DNA of 64,000 nt, taken from Eriocheir sinensis. Its lineage: Eukaryota > Arthropoda > Malacostraca > Decapoda > Varunidae. Position numbers and translations under genes: made by a program. Positions 10,455 through 21,431 of the stretch are shown piece by piece; position 1 is the first letter of the stretch, and every line of letters starts with the position of its first letter. The notes under the pieces are model-generated. The model was not told the DNA's origin. It saw nothing but the letters and a program-made list of their open reading frames with translations, and did not search any database. The stretch lies in the NCBI RefSeq assembly GCF_024679095.1, contig NW_026110522.1, positions 1 to 64,000 on the forward strand. The letters run 5' to 3'.

Positions 10455-10960
10455 TTGGGTTGGCCAAGAAGATAGCAAATATTCTGAAAAGAATGTATGA
10501 AAACAAGAGCAAAATAGACCAGGAAACATACACAGACAATGGGTGATGAGCAGGAGAGGTGCAGGGCAAGGATGCATGCTGTCACCAGCCTTAGTTAATT
10601 TATACACAGGGGAAGGGGCTGTCAGGATGAGACTAATAAATGCTGGAGTGAGTACTGGTGATGAAAATATATGTACTTTGTTATATGCAGATGATGTGAG
10701 AGTTATGAGTGAGTCGACATAAGATCTCCAAAGACTATTAAATGTGATAACTGAGTATGTTGAAGAGACTTTGGAGTGGGATTTAGCAACAAGGAAAGCA
10801 AAGTTAGTATGACAGTAAATAGGTCAGAGGATGTTAGAGATAAATCGCAGAGAACTGGCAAGAGTTATTTGGAGCAGAAGTGTAAGTACAAATACCTTAG
10901 GGTGTGGATGACCAGAGTTATTGTGAGAAAGCTAAAAATGAAACGATAAGAGATACTCCA
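10455..10960 (+). pseudogene. Decayed reverse-transcriptase fragment, LINE-A-related
   Basis: With stops and frameshifts, translation gives GQGCMLSPALVNLY (motif B) and ICTLLYADDVRVMSES (motif C). These match the corresponding LINE-A blocks closely enough to place it in the same lineage. Opposite strand to LINE-A. Confidence 0.75.
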
Positions 10961-11084
10961 TAACGACTAAAAGCTGCCACAAAATAACCATAGGGAAAAC
11001 TTTTTCAAAAACTGTCTGCTTGCCATCAACCTTATATGGAGCCAACATCGTAAATAAAATTGAAAAATTACAAATGAAAGAAAA

Positions 11085-11575
11085 CATCATCATCATCATT
11101 TCATCAACGCCTGCTCCTAGGAGCTCCCACCAGGGGATGGCCACGGCAGAAGAGCTTCTATCTTTCTCTATCCAGACACTCCCTCCTTGCCTGCTGAAGG
11201 TTTCTCAAAGATCTTTCCCCCCTCTCCCAAACATGCTCTTGCACCCTATCCCTCCATTTCGCTGAAGGTCGTCCTCCAGCATTCCCTCCCTCTATCTCAC
11301 TCACATACACCCTTCTGGTCATCTTTCTCTCCTCCATTCGCTCCATGTGGCCAAACCACTTCAAGGTCTGTAGCTTCACTTCTTCCACCACTCCACACTT
11401 CTTCCCTTCACCCCTATGACACATTCCAAAATGCTCGTACACACTTTCATTACTCATTCCATCCATTCTTCTCACACCACAAGCACTCCTCAAATAACTC
11501 ATTTCTACTGCCTGCACTCTAGACCTCTGACTTTCATTCCAGGCCCACGTTTCACTTGCATATGTGAGGGTTGGT
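11085..11575 (-). pseudogene. LINE ORF2 C-terminal fragment with 3' tail
   Basis: Reads TYASETWAWNESQRSRVQA, then CGVRRMDGMSNESVYEHFG, LKWFGHMERMEERKMTRRVY and GGRPSAKWRDRVQEH, the conserved C-terminal region of many LINE ORF2 proteins. It stops near 11110 and is followed by a GAT-repeat tail (about 11085-11100). A 5'-truncated copy from a different lineage than LINE-B, E and F. Confidence 0.8.
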
Positions 11576-11987
11576 ACTATTATTGTATTGTATTATTGTA
11601 TAGTCACTCCAAGTTTCGGTCAGGGAACTTGGCTGTCATACTATAGAAGTGATCCTATGAAGTATGATCAAAGAAAACACCACCTGTTGTCAAATACTGT
11701 GGCCCCAAACATGTACTGAGACAAGACTTTCTTGCCACTGGCGAGGTACAGAGTGTCTGCCGTACGTGTTTGTGGGTTGTGCCATACCCTTACTGTGAGC
11801 CTTGGTTCTGTAACTGGTGGCTGGTGCCTACCTGAGGTTGACAAAGAGAGACAAATAAAGAAATTGGGTTGCAAGGACTTGTATCCCTTCCTGTTTGTCC
11901 TCAGTTTCCCTGTGCCCAACCCCCAGCCCTGTCATCTGCTGGCAAACCACTTGTCCCCAAGGCAAATATTGCATGTTTTGATACACT

Positions 11988-12287
11988 GTGCAAGATGGTG
12001 CAGGAACAGAGCTGTGTTGTGCATGCTTGCCACCACTTGAAGATGATGCCATAGTCTGTGATCCCCTGGACGTTCTCGACTGTCTGCCGGTGGCTCCTAT
12101 GGTTCTGGCCAGCAGGAAGCCTCCAGACAGCTATCAGGAAATGGTCCTGGCTCTCTGCTCTGCTGTTAGGTCTCTCTCTAATAGATTGTCAAGTCTCTGT
12201 GACTCAGTAAAACAGCTCCCGACTGAAGGCTTATCTAGAAAACTTTCTCTCCATGATGCTAATCTGAGGCTGCTTCTAGGTCTTTAG
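11988..12287 (+). other. Unrecognised open frame, ~99 codons
   Basis: Open with a plausible amino-acid mix, including EMVLALCSAVRSLSNRLSSL, a possible short coiled coil. No family is recognised. It lies upstream of the decayed RT at 12590-13110 on the same strand and could be ORF1 of that element. Low confidence. Confidence 0.25.
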
Positions 12288-12589
12288 TTCAAGAGAATTT
12301 AAGGGACATAAAAATAAAAATATACAATAAAATTATTTTCCACCTTTTTACATGGATTGTAGAAATGTCCACTTTCTGGATATCTTACTTGATTTCTTCC
12401 TTAGCTAAGAAATCTTTATGATGAAAGATTTTAACTTACCTACCTTCCATCAGATTGGCCAGTGGCACACACAATTGTGGCCTATTGATGAATGATGAAT
12501 TATTCTATCAGTGTTTTGCTTCACTGGGACTAGTTCAGTGGGTAAAGCAACCTAACATATACTATCAGGTAATATTCTTCATTTCCAGA

Positions 12590-13110
12590 CTTGCAAGCCT
12601 CCTCTTAAATGAAAAGTCCTCAGTAACACTAGTATTTAAGAAAGGCTCTAAGCACAACTCATTGTTGTACAAATTTGTTTCCCTGACATTTATTTGTGCC
12701 AGAGCAATGGATCAGGTTCTAACAAAGTTCATCTATGGTTCTGCTCAGTCTGACAACTTATGAACGAGGATCAGTGTGGCTTCAGACCCGATACATCTGT
12801 GGAGGATTAGTTGATCCTTAATTTCAGTCAGGTCGTCATCTACCTTTATGTTGATCTCACACTTTTGTATTATTCCAAGGCCTTTGACACAGTGTCCACT
12901 ACTCAAGAAGATGTACAAATATGGGATCAGGGAAAGACTACTTCTTTGGATGAGGCAATTTTGATTAATAGAGATATATGAGTAATGGTCAATAATCAAT
13001 ACAGCCTGCCGAGAAAGGTGCGGAGTGAGGTTTTTGAGGGCTCTGTCTTGGGACCTCTTCTCTTCCGATATGTTTATTACTTACAACATCTTGGCATTTC
13101 TGCTCCCCCT
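12590..13110 (+). pseudogene. Heavily decayed non-LTR reverse transcriptase
   Basis: Across several frameshifts it retains VTLVFKKGSKH, SLTFICARAMDQV, YSKAFDTV (motif A remnant) and EVFEGSVLGPLLF (motif B remnant). These are LINE RT blocks. An old insertion, older than LINE-B. Confidence 0.65.
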
Positions 13111-14003
13111 TGTCCACTGATGAGATAAATTACTTCCTGCCAGCAACACTTTGCATGGTGTGGCCAGCTCCTGGGGACTCACAATGGATTCCTCAAAGTG
13201 TGTATTGATAGAATTCTAGTGCAGTCCTGTAGAGTGGGCATCACTGTGTGTTTCAAGCCTATTTTCTGGGTGCCATGCACATCCTCATAATAGATGCTGC
13301 TAAAGACAAGCCTGCATGGGTTTACTCCTCCGTTAGGGCCACTGTGTCCATAAGGATATTGAGCACTGGACAAATGAGCAGCCTAGTACAGATGACAGTC
13401 GTATAAGGCATATAACATGAAGAAGTGCAAGATGACTGGTTAGATGTGACAAACCAGGTGTAGATAGGGAGAGTCATGGGGTAGAATATATTTTGTAAGA
13501 GTATCAGTGGTGGAGAGCTCTGTGGTCCATGGGGAGAACAGATCATCGTGGAGGGTGTGAGATAATTCAGAATTAATCTAGGAAAAGGAAGCTGCCTCGA
13601 GAATCTCAGCAAGGAGAGAACTCCAAGTTTGAAAAACGTGACAAGAGAAGGAACGTGTACGAGGCTGAGGCTGTCTGAGAGTGAGGAGGATGAATTCGCA
13701 TGTATGTCTGCAAGTACAATGATGAGGACATACAGAAAGGTCAGATGGTTTGATAGGTGAGAGGATGCGAAAAATTATATAATGGGGAATCAGTCACTCC
13801 TCATATCCCTGTGACTGTTGGGAGAGACCACCAACTTGTTTTGCCCATCACCAATGCACTGACTCTAATAGCTTAGCATCACCTGAAAACCCTGTATTCC
13901 AAAACTTCTAAATCCACTTCCATTTTCAGTTCCTTCTACCCCACACAATCTTTGATCCACCCCATAACAGGACCTTACCAGTGCAGCTTCCTTTCCTGTA
14001 TTT
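13111..14003. other. No gene recognised
   Basis: Mixed-composition sequence with only short open frames. No repeats, RNA genes or splice-supported exons were identified. Confidence 0.4.
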
Positions 14004-14111
14004 CAGGTCCTCAAGGTGATAGGACGTGCTCAGGTCCTCAAGGTGATAGGACGTGCTCAGGTCCTCAAGGTGATAGGACGTGCTCAGGTCCTCAAGGTGA
14101 TATGACGTGCT
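14004..14111 (+). repeat. Four 27-bp tandem monomers at the LINE-B 5' end
   Basis: Unit CAGGTCCTCAAGGTGATAGG followed by ACGTGCT, repeated four times (starts 14004, 14031, 14058, 14085); the last differs at one base. They directly precede ORF1. Tandem 5' monomers act as promoters in some LINEs; that role here is inference. Confidence 0.9.
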
Positions 14112-14991
14112 CTGGCTAGCTCTTGGGTTGACCATGTCTGGTGGGATGAGTTACAGTGGTGCAGTGAAGGGAGGAGGCGGGGCCGGTGGGGGTACAGTTG
14201 GGCTAGTAAATTCTCTCTTGGAGAGAATTGAAGAGTTGGAGAGGACTGTGGAGGCCATGAGGAAGGAAAATGGAGTCCTTCGTTCATCAGGTCCTCAGAC
14301 AGGCGATGTACATAGTACACCGTCACAAGATGGGGGCTGGCAGGTAGTCAAGAGCCATGGCAGCTGCTTAAGGTTGAAGAGGACCAATCCTGCGGGTGTG
14401 GAGTGCCTCAACTCCTTCCAGGCTCTCTCTGAGCTGAGGGAGAGAGTGAAGGAGCAGGAGGTGAAGGAGAGGAGGGCAGATGACAAATCCCTGCCCAGAG
14501 GTAACATTTTGGTTGTTGGGGATAGCCAGGTCAGGTTGTCAGATAGGGCCTTCTGTGCTAAAGATAGGACACGTAGGACCAGGGTGTGTTTTCCTGGGGC
14601 GGGGATTAGGGATGTCAGCGACAGGGTAGAGTCGTGCATGTCAGGCGAGGGAGTCAAACCCATCGTCTGCCTGAGTGTGGGAGGTAACGACATAGTCAGG
14701 TTAGGTAGTGAGCAGCTTCTGCGTCGCTACATGGAGGCACTTCGAAAAGTTACGTCCAAAGGCGGGGTTCCTGTGGTGTGTGGGGCTCTGCCAAGGCGAC
14801 GGGTTGGTGCCATTTGACTGTCCAGGGCTATTGCATTAAACTGCAGGTTGGCAGATCATTGCAAAGCCAATGGATGGACATTTGTCTACGCCTGGGACCG
14901 ATTCTATGGCAAGAACCACCTATACCAGAGGGACGGGTTTCACCTTTCAGGAGAGGGTATACAGATCTTGTGTGATGCCCTTGAACTTTGA
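14107..14991 (+). CDS. LINE-B ORF1: coiled coil plus SGNH hydrolase-like
   Basis: About 294 codons in one frame with one TGA at 14815-14817. A Gly-rich start is followed by a heptad-like segment (LLERIEELERTVEAMRKENG) and a charged helix around residue 110. The SGNH blocks follow: NILVVGDSQVRLS, CLSVGGNDIV, and after the TGA, YQRDGFHLSGEG. All three blocks are in one register, so the TGA is a point change within the gene. The last codon overlaps the start of the endonuclease frame at 14988. Family role: RNA-binding/accessory protein of CR1-type LINEs. Confidence 0.8.
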
Positions 14992-15755
14992 TTGGGGGCC
15001 CTGCAGGGTTTTTTAGGGTAAGTAAGAAGGGGCTTAAGATGGCAATATCAAGTGGGAACATTAAATGTAGTAATAATAATAGGGTAAGGCAAGGGGTAGG
15101 TATAAATGTGTACTATACAAACAGTAGAAGTATTAGGAATAAGATAGATTTATTGAGGGGAAAGGCGTGCGTAGAGAAATTTGATATGATAGCGATCACA
15201 GAGTCATGGATAAACACTGCAGACAGACACTTTCTCCCAGAATTAGAGATTGAAGGGTATAAGTTACTCCACCAAGATCGAATAGGCAGGAAGGGGGGTG
15301 GGGTCGCACTCTTCATCAGGGACAATCTTAAGTGTGTCATTAACAACTCAATCAAGGAAGATAGCAATACAGAATCCCTCTGGGTAGAAACAATAGGTAG
15401 AAAGGAGAAGCTTGTCATCGGAGTACTTTACAGACCGCCCAACCTTACCAGGGATAGTAGCCAACCCCTTTTACAAGAAATTAGTAGGGCGTCAAGATAT
15501 AGGAATGTGTGTGTAATTGGGGATTTCAGTTATAGGAACATAGAGTGGGATACTTTATCCGGAGATCAAGAGGCACAGGATTTGTTAGACGTGATACAGG
15601 ATAGTTTCCTTAAGCAGTTAATTAGAACACCAACGAGGGAAGAAAATATTTTGGATTTGTTGTTAACTAATAGAGAGGACAAAATAAGCAACATTGAGGT
15701 TGGAGATTCATTAGGTAACAGCGATCATAAGGAGATTAGATTTAATGTTAAATGA
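14988..15755 (+). CDS. LINE-B APE-type endonuclease
   Basis: 255 codons. Blocks: YYTNSRSIRNKIDLL, MIAITESWI (catalytic Glu), GRKGGGVALFI, VIGVLYRPPN, VCVIGDFSYRNIEW, and LGNSDHKEI (SDH). The usual GDFN is GDFS here, replacing the catalytic-site asparagine with serine; this would be expected to impair nicking. The frame ends at 15755; 15756-16039 is coding-like but broken before RT. Confidence 0.85.
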   Translation: MIGGPAGFFRVSKKGLKMAISSGNIKCSNNNRVRQGVGINVYYTNSRSIRNKIDLLRGKACVEKFDMIAITESWINTADRHFLPELEIEGYKLLHQDRIGRKGGGVALFIRDNLKCVINNSIKEDSNTESLWVETIGRKEKLVIGVLYRPPNLTRDSSQPLLQEISRASRYRNVCVIGDFSYRNIEWDTLSGDQEAQDLLDVIQDSFLKQLIRTPTREENILDLLLTNREDKISNIEVGDSLGNSDHKEIRFNVK

Positions 15756-16039
15756 GAGGATAGAGTCAGCAGTAACAACACATCAATACCCGACTTAAGG
15801 AAGGCAGACTACGAGGGGTTAAGAAAACAGCTGCAAAGGCTTAGGGCTTAGGGGAGTGAGATCAGAAGTTGGTCAGGGCCCAGAGCAGGGAGGGGCGTTA
15901 ATCTCTGGTGAGGTCACTAGTCAGGTCAGTAACTTGGAGGGCGAGTACAATAGTCTGGTCAGGGAGATTAAACTAGGACAGAAACAGTTTATACCTACCT
16001 CACTGGGAAGTCAGGTCAACAGGTAATTACCCGCGATGG

Positions 16040-17222
16040 ATGACAGACAGGCTAAAAACTGAAATAGGAAGGAAAAGAGGACTATATGTTAGAATTAAAA
16101 GGGGGGAAACTCACCTAAGGGATAGTTACAACGATTTAGCTAGAGCAGTAAAGAAGAACACACGTATGGCAAAACGTAATTATGAGATTAGAATTGCCAG
16201 GGAAGCAAAGACCAATACAAAGGGCTTCTTTCAGCTTTATAAGACCAAGGTTAGGGATGAGATAGGGCCGCTTAAGTCAGGAGAATCACTGATCGATAGT
16301 GATGAGGAAATGAACGAGGCGTTAAATAGATATTTCTTAACTGTATTTACCAAAGAAAGAGTAGATGATATACCTCAGGGAGAACAGATCTACGGGGGAG
16401 AAGAGGTAGAAGAATTAACCGACATCAACATAAGTAGGGAGCTCGTGATTAGACAGATAGATAGACTTAAAGTCACTAAGGCGCCAGGGCCAGATGAAAT
16501 TTTCCCCAGGGTAATAAAGGAATGTGAAACTGAAATAAGTGGGCAGTTAACAGAAGTATTTAGGAAGTCACTAGACACAGGGGTGGTGCCTGTTTCATGG
16601 AGGCAGGCACACGTTATTCCAATATTTAAGAAGGGTGACAAATCTTCTATGGAGAACTATAGGCCGATTAGTTTGACGTCAGTTATAGGTAAAATGATTG
16701 AGTCAATAATAGCTGATAGTATTAGGGACCATATTGACAGACAATTTAATTCACGACTCACAGCATGGGTTTATTAAAGGAAAGTCGTGCCTCACTAATC
16801 TTTTATCCTTTTACAATAGAGTATACGAGGCAGCTGACAATGATGAGAGCTATGATGTGGTTTATCTTGATTTTAGTAAGGCCTTCGATAAGGTACCTAA
16901 CCAGAGACTTAAATAAAGTCAGGGCTCATGGGATAAGAGGGAAGGTATTTGATTGGATTAAGGCGTGGATTAGCGACAGGAAACAGAGGGTTACCATTAA
17001 CGGTAAAAAATCCAAATGGGGTAATGTTACCAGTGGGGTTCCTCAAGGTTCAGTTTTAGCCCGCTTTTATTCATTATATACATCAATGACATAGAGAATG
17101 GGATAACTAGTGACATAGGCAAATTTGCAGATGACACCAAAATAGGACGCACTATTAGGAAAAGGGGAGGATGCTAGAGCACTGCAGGAGGATCTCAACA
17201 AACTGTCAGCTTGGTCAGAGAA
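16040..17222 (+). CDS. LINE-B reverse transcriptase, first part
   Basis: Overlapping frames 16040-16777, 16734-16916 and about 16905-17222. Motifs: KAPGPDEIFPRVIKEC, HVIPIFKKGDKSSMENYRP, VYLDFSKAFDKVP (motif A), TSGVPQGSVLA (motif B), and KFADDTKIGR (motif C). At least two frameshifts. The frame runs into LINE-B2 at about 17222 and resumes at 18163. Confidence 0.85.
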
Positions 17223-18162
17223 ATAAGAACATAAGAACATAAGAACGCAGGAGTCTGCAATAGGCCGGTAGGCCTGTACGAGGCAGCTCCTTTGACCCTA
17301 AGCTCCCGTGTATCTAACCCCACCTAATATCGCTGTCCATGAATTTATCTAGTCTATTTTTGAATGTGACAATTGTATTGGCACTCACCACGTGACTGCT
17401 AAGCCTATTCCACTCATCCACCGCCCTATTTGTAAACCAATTTTTGCCTGTGTCCCTGTTGAATCTGAATTTATCCAGTTTAAACCCATTACTACGTGTC
17501 CTTCCCGGTTCTCTTACCAACAGAACCTTGTTAATATCCCCCTATTAAAGCCCTTCATCCATTTATAAACCCCGATCATGTCTCCACGCACCCTTCGCCT
17601 TTCTAGAGAATGCAAGTTTAACTGTTTGAGTCTTTCCTCGTATGGCAAGTTTCTCAACCCCTGAATCATCTTAGTCATCCTCCTCTGCACCGATTCTAAA
17701 ATTTTGATATCCATTCTGTAGTAAGGTGACCAGAACTGAACCGCATAGTCAAGATGAGGTCTAACTAATGCTAAATATAGTTTGAGGAAGACTTCGGCGC
17801 TTCTGTTGCTTACGCTCCTTGAAATAAATCCCAGTACCCTATTTGCTCGATTTCTAGCTTGAATGCATTGTGCCCTTGGACGGTGATCAGAGCTCACTAA
17901 GACCCCTAAATCCCTCTCGCACCCAGACCTGCTTATGAGAGTGTCATTTAAGCAATAGTTATGTGAGGGGTTGTTCCTACCTACACTCAGAATACTGCAC
18001 TTCCCTACATTAAACTCCATCTGCCATATATGCGCCCAGTCATACAATCTGTTGAGTTCACCCTGGAGAATACTAGCGTCCTGATCCGACTCAATTGCTC
18101 TACCAATCTTGGTATCATCTGCAAATTTACTAACATCACTACTAATTCCTGTATCTTAGTCA
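17223..18162 (-). mobile_element. LINE-B2: 5'-truncated same-family LINE inside LINE-B
   Basis: Minus-strand ORF2 from the FADDTKIG motif (about 18130) to the 3' end. Open frames 17514-18047 (CERDLGVLVSSDHRPRAQC, LVRPHLDYAVQFWSP, LHSLERRRVRGDMI) and 17314-17520 (RTRSNGFKLDKFRFNRDTGK, FTNRAVDEWNRL). The tail at 17223-17250 is CATAAGAA units on the plus strand. LINE-B coding continues on both sides. Target duplications were not resolved. Confidence 0.88.
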
Positions 18163-18880
18163 TTGATATGCCAGATGAATTTTAACATCACCAAGTGTAG
18201 CATACTTAGTGTAGGAACACGCAACCCATTACACGGGTATAGCTTAGACTCCACAGCAATAGGCAGGTCTGAGTGTGAAAGGGATTTGGGGGTGTTAGTG
18301 AACTCTGACCTAAAACTAAGGAAGCAATGTATTAGTGCGAGGAATAGGGCTAACAGGGTATTAGGATTTATTAACAGGACGGTAACCAACAGGAGTGCAG
18401 AGGTCATCCTCAGACTCTATTTAGTGTTAGTTAGGCCACACTTAGATTATGCTGTCCAGTTTTGGTGCCCACACTACAGAATGGACATCAACTTGCTAGA
18501 ATCAGTTCAGAGGAGGAGGACCAAGATGATTCAGGGGCTGAGGAACCTCCCATATCGAAATAGGCTGAAACATCTAAACTTACATTCACTAGAGAGACGA
18601 AGAGTGCGGGGAGATCTGATAGAAATATTTAAATGGGTCAAGGGTTACAACAAAGGCGATATAAGTAAAATACTGAGAATTAGCCAGCAGGAGAGAACTC
18701 GCAGTAATGGATTTAAATTATAAACGTATAGATTTAAGAGAGATATAGGCAAGCATTGGTTTAGTAATAGGGTGGTGGGGGAATGGAATTGACTCAGAAA
18801 TCACATAGTTAGTGCAGGGACGATAGCTTGTTTTAGGAGTAGACTGGATAGCTACATGGACGAGGATGACAGGTGGCAGT
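18163..18880 (+). CDS. LINE-B reverse transcriptase, C-terminal part
   Basis: Resumes with MNFNITKCSILSVG, then CERDLGVLVNSDLKLRKQC, LVLVRPHLDYAVQFWCP, LHSLERRRVRGDLIEIFKW. The ORF ends at 18723 in a TAA; further C-terminal codons (FKRDIGKHWFSNRVVGEWN-like, with a stop) continue to about 18880, followed by a 3' UTR. It is closely related to LINE-B2 but diverged enough to show both copies are old. Confidence 0.82.
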
Positions 18881-19067
18881 GAGGTGTGGGTGCAGTAAGG
18901 AGACATGGTACTGGAGCGTACGCCCGTACCGAAGGTAAACGAGGATCAAGCCTCTACCTGTAACCCCTGAAACTACACCTCATCCATCGTGAGTAGTGGG
19001 AGGGATTCTGGAGCTGCCCTGTGTAGGCCGCCCGGCCTCTTGCAGTTTCACTATGTTCTTATGTTCT

Positions 19068-20212
19068 TCTTATGGACTGGCTGTGATATTCCTCCCACCA
19101 TCACTGTTCCTCTAATAAGCTTATTCTAGACCAGACCTAAACCAGAAGAAGCAAAAAGGAATCAGTCAAATTTACCACAGAGATTGTTGATGGTGGGAGG
19201 AGGAGCAATGTTCGGGTTCATCAGGTCCTTACGTTATGGGCAGCACCTCCGGGCAAGTGTGCCCTCTTGACATCGTGACTATTTAGACTGGCCTGGTAGC
19301 AGTCCCTGCCAAGCGTGGCGCCATGACTGACCGGTGGTACAACTCCTCACTAAGGAGGCCAGAATTTAGGCTGGTAATGCCATCAATATGTGTCTTGGTG
19401 CTTAATTAGCATTTTCAGTGTTTCTAAAACAAGAAAATGCTGTCATATATTCATGTAGGCATATCACCTGCAGATGACAGCGAGATGATCCCCAGCATTC
19501 TCAACAAGAATCCTTGGACAAAGCCTTGACTTATGATGGCTTCATCTTTAAGCTGCTTTTCATCACACAAAAAGGGAATGCACCTACCAAGACAGTAGGA
19601 ATAAAATTATTGTCTGAAAATCGATCACTCCTTTATTATAAAGAAGGGCAGTTCTAATTGGTTTGAGGTAACAGTGCTACCATTGTCAAGGCCTTGACCA
19701 TGTCGCTGACAAGTGTGCTTAAAAATTTGGGCCCTAGATGAGGTTTCTGCATAGGTGCTCATGAATAACAGGACTATCATAATTAAGCCTCCTAAATGAA
19801 AAAAATGTGTTAACTCCACATCAGTTTCTGAGTCATCTGCAAAGACTGTTCTTCTATGACAGCCCAGCAAAATAGAGTCAACAAGGATAATACCAACTTC
19901 ACCCAGGGAACCAGATGAAACTAGGTCTGCTCCATGTACATTTCCTGTATAAAATAATAGATTATATCAGAGAGCTCTTAGATAAGCTCAACATTGGTGT
20001 ATTATGCAAAACAGAAACTTATTTATTTGAGTCAGAGCTGAGCATAACTCATGTTGCAATGTCTAAGACTTCCTCAATAATTTGTGTTGCCAGTCCCCAT
20101 CGTGATCACCTGAGTTGTGTTAAGCAGTTATGTACTCTGCTTCACTGATGCTATCCCACAGATAGGCATTAGCATAGTCCCTCTTAGTTATTAGCTGCTA
20201 GAAATGGAAATA
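19068..20212. other. Mostly unrecognised; weak endonuclease-like patch
   Basis: No clear gene. 19915-20148 (+) reads KIIDYIRELLDKLNIGVLCK followed by TETYLFE, resembling the start of a LINE endonuclease ('...DVLCITETWL'), and may be a decayed fragment. The rest shows nothing recognised. Confidence 0.35.
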
Positions 20213-20217
20213 CACTT

Positions 20218-20502
20218 TGTTGTAAAAGATGAAAAACCTGACATAGGTTTTATTGCACACAAACAACTGGAGTCACCTCCTGAAACAATAGAAACAGCCA
20301 CTATTACAACACGCACTACTTTACATGCACAATAACAAACAAATACATCAAAGTAAGTGCCAGACAACACAGGGACATCCACAAGCAATAATATGCGCGA
20401 AGACACACAAATAGCAACATAATAAGCTGGTAAATGCAAGCAGAGAAACACAACGTACATGAGAGCATAAATATAAAACTACATTGAACATATATTACCA
20501 CA
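20218..20502 (-). repeat. LTR-1 3' LTR
   Basis: 285 bases; on the plus strand starts TGTTGTAAAAGATG and ends ATATTACCACA. Carries an AATAAA-type signal on the minus strand near its end. Differs from the other LTR at one noticed position (ATAAATATAAA versus ATAAATGTAAA). Confidence 0.95.
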
Positions 20503-20513
20503 TTCTCCCCACC
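20503..20513 (-). promoter_or_regulatory. LTR-1 polypurine tract
   Basis: On the minus strand GGTGGGGAGAA directly precedes the 3' LTR start TGTGGTAAT, the expected plus-strand primer site. The pol stop codon is 9 bases further upstream. Confidence 0.8.
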
Positions 20514-20521
20514 AATGAAAT

Positions 20522-20971
20522 TCAAGCAGCATAATCATCAAAATACTTAGGTGCCCGCCGGGTCCTTTCGGACCTCCGGAGTGGTACAGGTGTAGTGCCC
20601 TGACCAGATGCAGCAGGATGCTCTTGAACAGCACTTTCCCCGGGTGTAACGTCATGAGTGACTTCTTGAAGAGCAGGTTCCGAGTTTGCTCTAGCATCTG
20701 GACGGCGCACCTCAGACTCTGATATACCTAGAGACTCTAGAGATTGCGGCAGTGAAGGTCTGGTGGCCTCCACGCTGCTACTATCATCACCACTTAAAGG
20801 TGCAAGATGCCTCAAAGACATAGTGGACTCTCTACCATCAGGAAACTTGACATGGGCATATTCAGGATTAGCTTCTACTATTTCTACTTCATCTACTAGA
20901 GGGTCATTCTTGCTGTGCCGTACTTGTCGTCTTAATAGAGCGGGACCTTTGGTGATGAGCCAGGTAGGCAA
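20522..20971 (-). CDS. LTR-1 integrase C-terminal region
   Basis: About 149 codons in a different frame from the core (20932-21427); the two overlap, indicating a frameshift near 20970. Includes LLRRQVRHSKNDPLVDEVEI and a low-complexity Ser/Pro/Glu-rich stretch, ending RSERTRRAPKYFDDYAA. Tails with 'RRSxRxRRxPxxF/Y' are common at the end of Ty3-type pol. The stop is 20 bases from the LTR. Confidence 0.75.
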   Translation of the reverse strand: MPTWLITKGPALLRRQVRHSKNDPLVDEVEIVEANPEYAHVKFPDGRESTMSLRHLAPLSGDDSSSVEATRPSLPQSLESLGISESEVRRPDARANSEPALQEVTHDVTPGESAVQEHPAASGQGTTPVPLRRSERTRRAPKYFDDYAA

Positions 20972-21427
20972 CGTACGACCTGACGTGGCTTCCGAGGATG
21001 CTTTAGGAAACGCTCATGTGGTGTACAATTAGTTGACGTACATAGCAGGGAACGGATAGAGTGAAGTGCATCTGGGAGGACAACTTCCCATTGCGAGACA
21101 TCAAGATTCCTTGTTCTGAGAGCTAACCGAATGGTTTTCCATATGATTCCATTGTACCTCTCCACCTCCCTTGGGTTGTAGGGCGTAGTGCGACTGGTAG
21201 CCACTCCTTTCTCTAGTAAGAATTTCTTCAGTTCTTCTGACATGAAAGAGGCTCCCCTGTCTGAGTGTACGTATGCTGGCATTCCGAATAGTGCAAACAG
21301 TTGTACCAAACACCCGATAATAGCACCAGCAGTCATGTCTGAACAAGGGAACGCAAAAGGGAACCGTGAGAATTCGTCAATGACTGTGAGCAAGTATCTG
21401 TTTTTCGACTGTGACGGAAGGGGCCCC
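20932..21427 (-). CDS. LTR-1 integrase catalytic core
   Basis: Downstream of the TTAA insertion. Shows NRYLLTVIDEFSRFPFAFPC, YVHSDRGASFMSEELK (second catalytic Asp) and TTPYNPREVERYNGIIWKT (catalytic Glu region). The first catalytic Asp is in the LDFKG motif on the far side of the insertion. An rve-type integrase core. Confidence 0.85.
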
Positions 21428-21431
21428 TTAA

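Larger units (their letters stand above)
14004..19067 (+). mobile_element. LINE-B, CR1-like LINE interrupted by its own family
   Basis: Starts with four 27-bp monomers, then a coiled-coil/SGNH ORF1, an endonuclease, RT and a C-terminal domain; ends in a (TATGTTCT)-type octamer tail at 19048-19067, as in CR1 elements. It is interrupted at 17222/18163 by a minus-strand copy (LINE-B2). A third copy is LINE-B3 at 42339-42866. Several frameshifts and a stop in ORF1 make it inactive as read. Confidence 0.88.

Noticed and set aside
20191..20525. Hydrophobic minus-strand frames repeated at 24877-25310
   Set aside because: Open frames within the LTR-1 LTRs; no independent support as membrane proteins.
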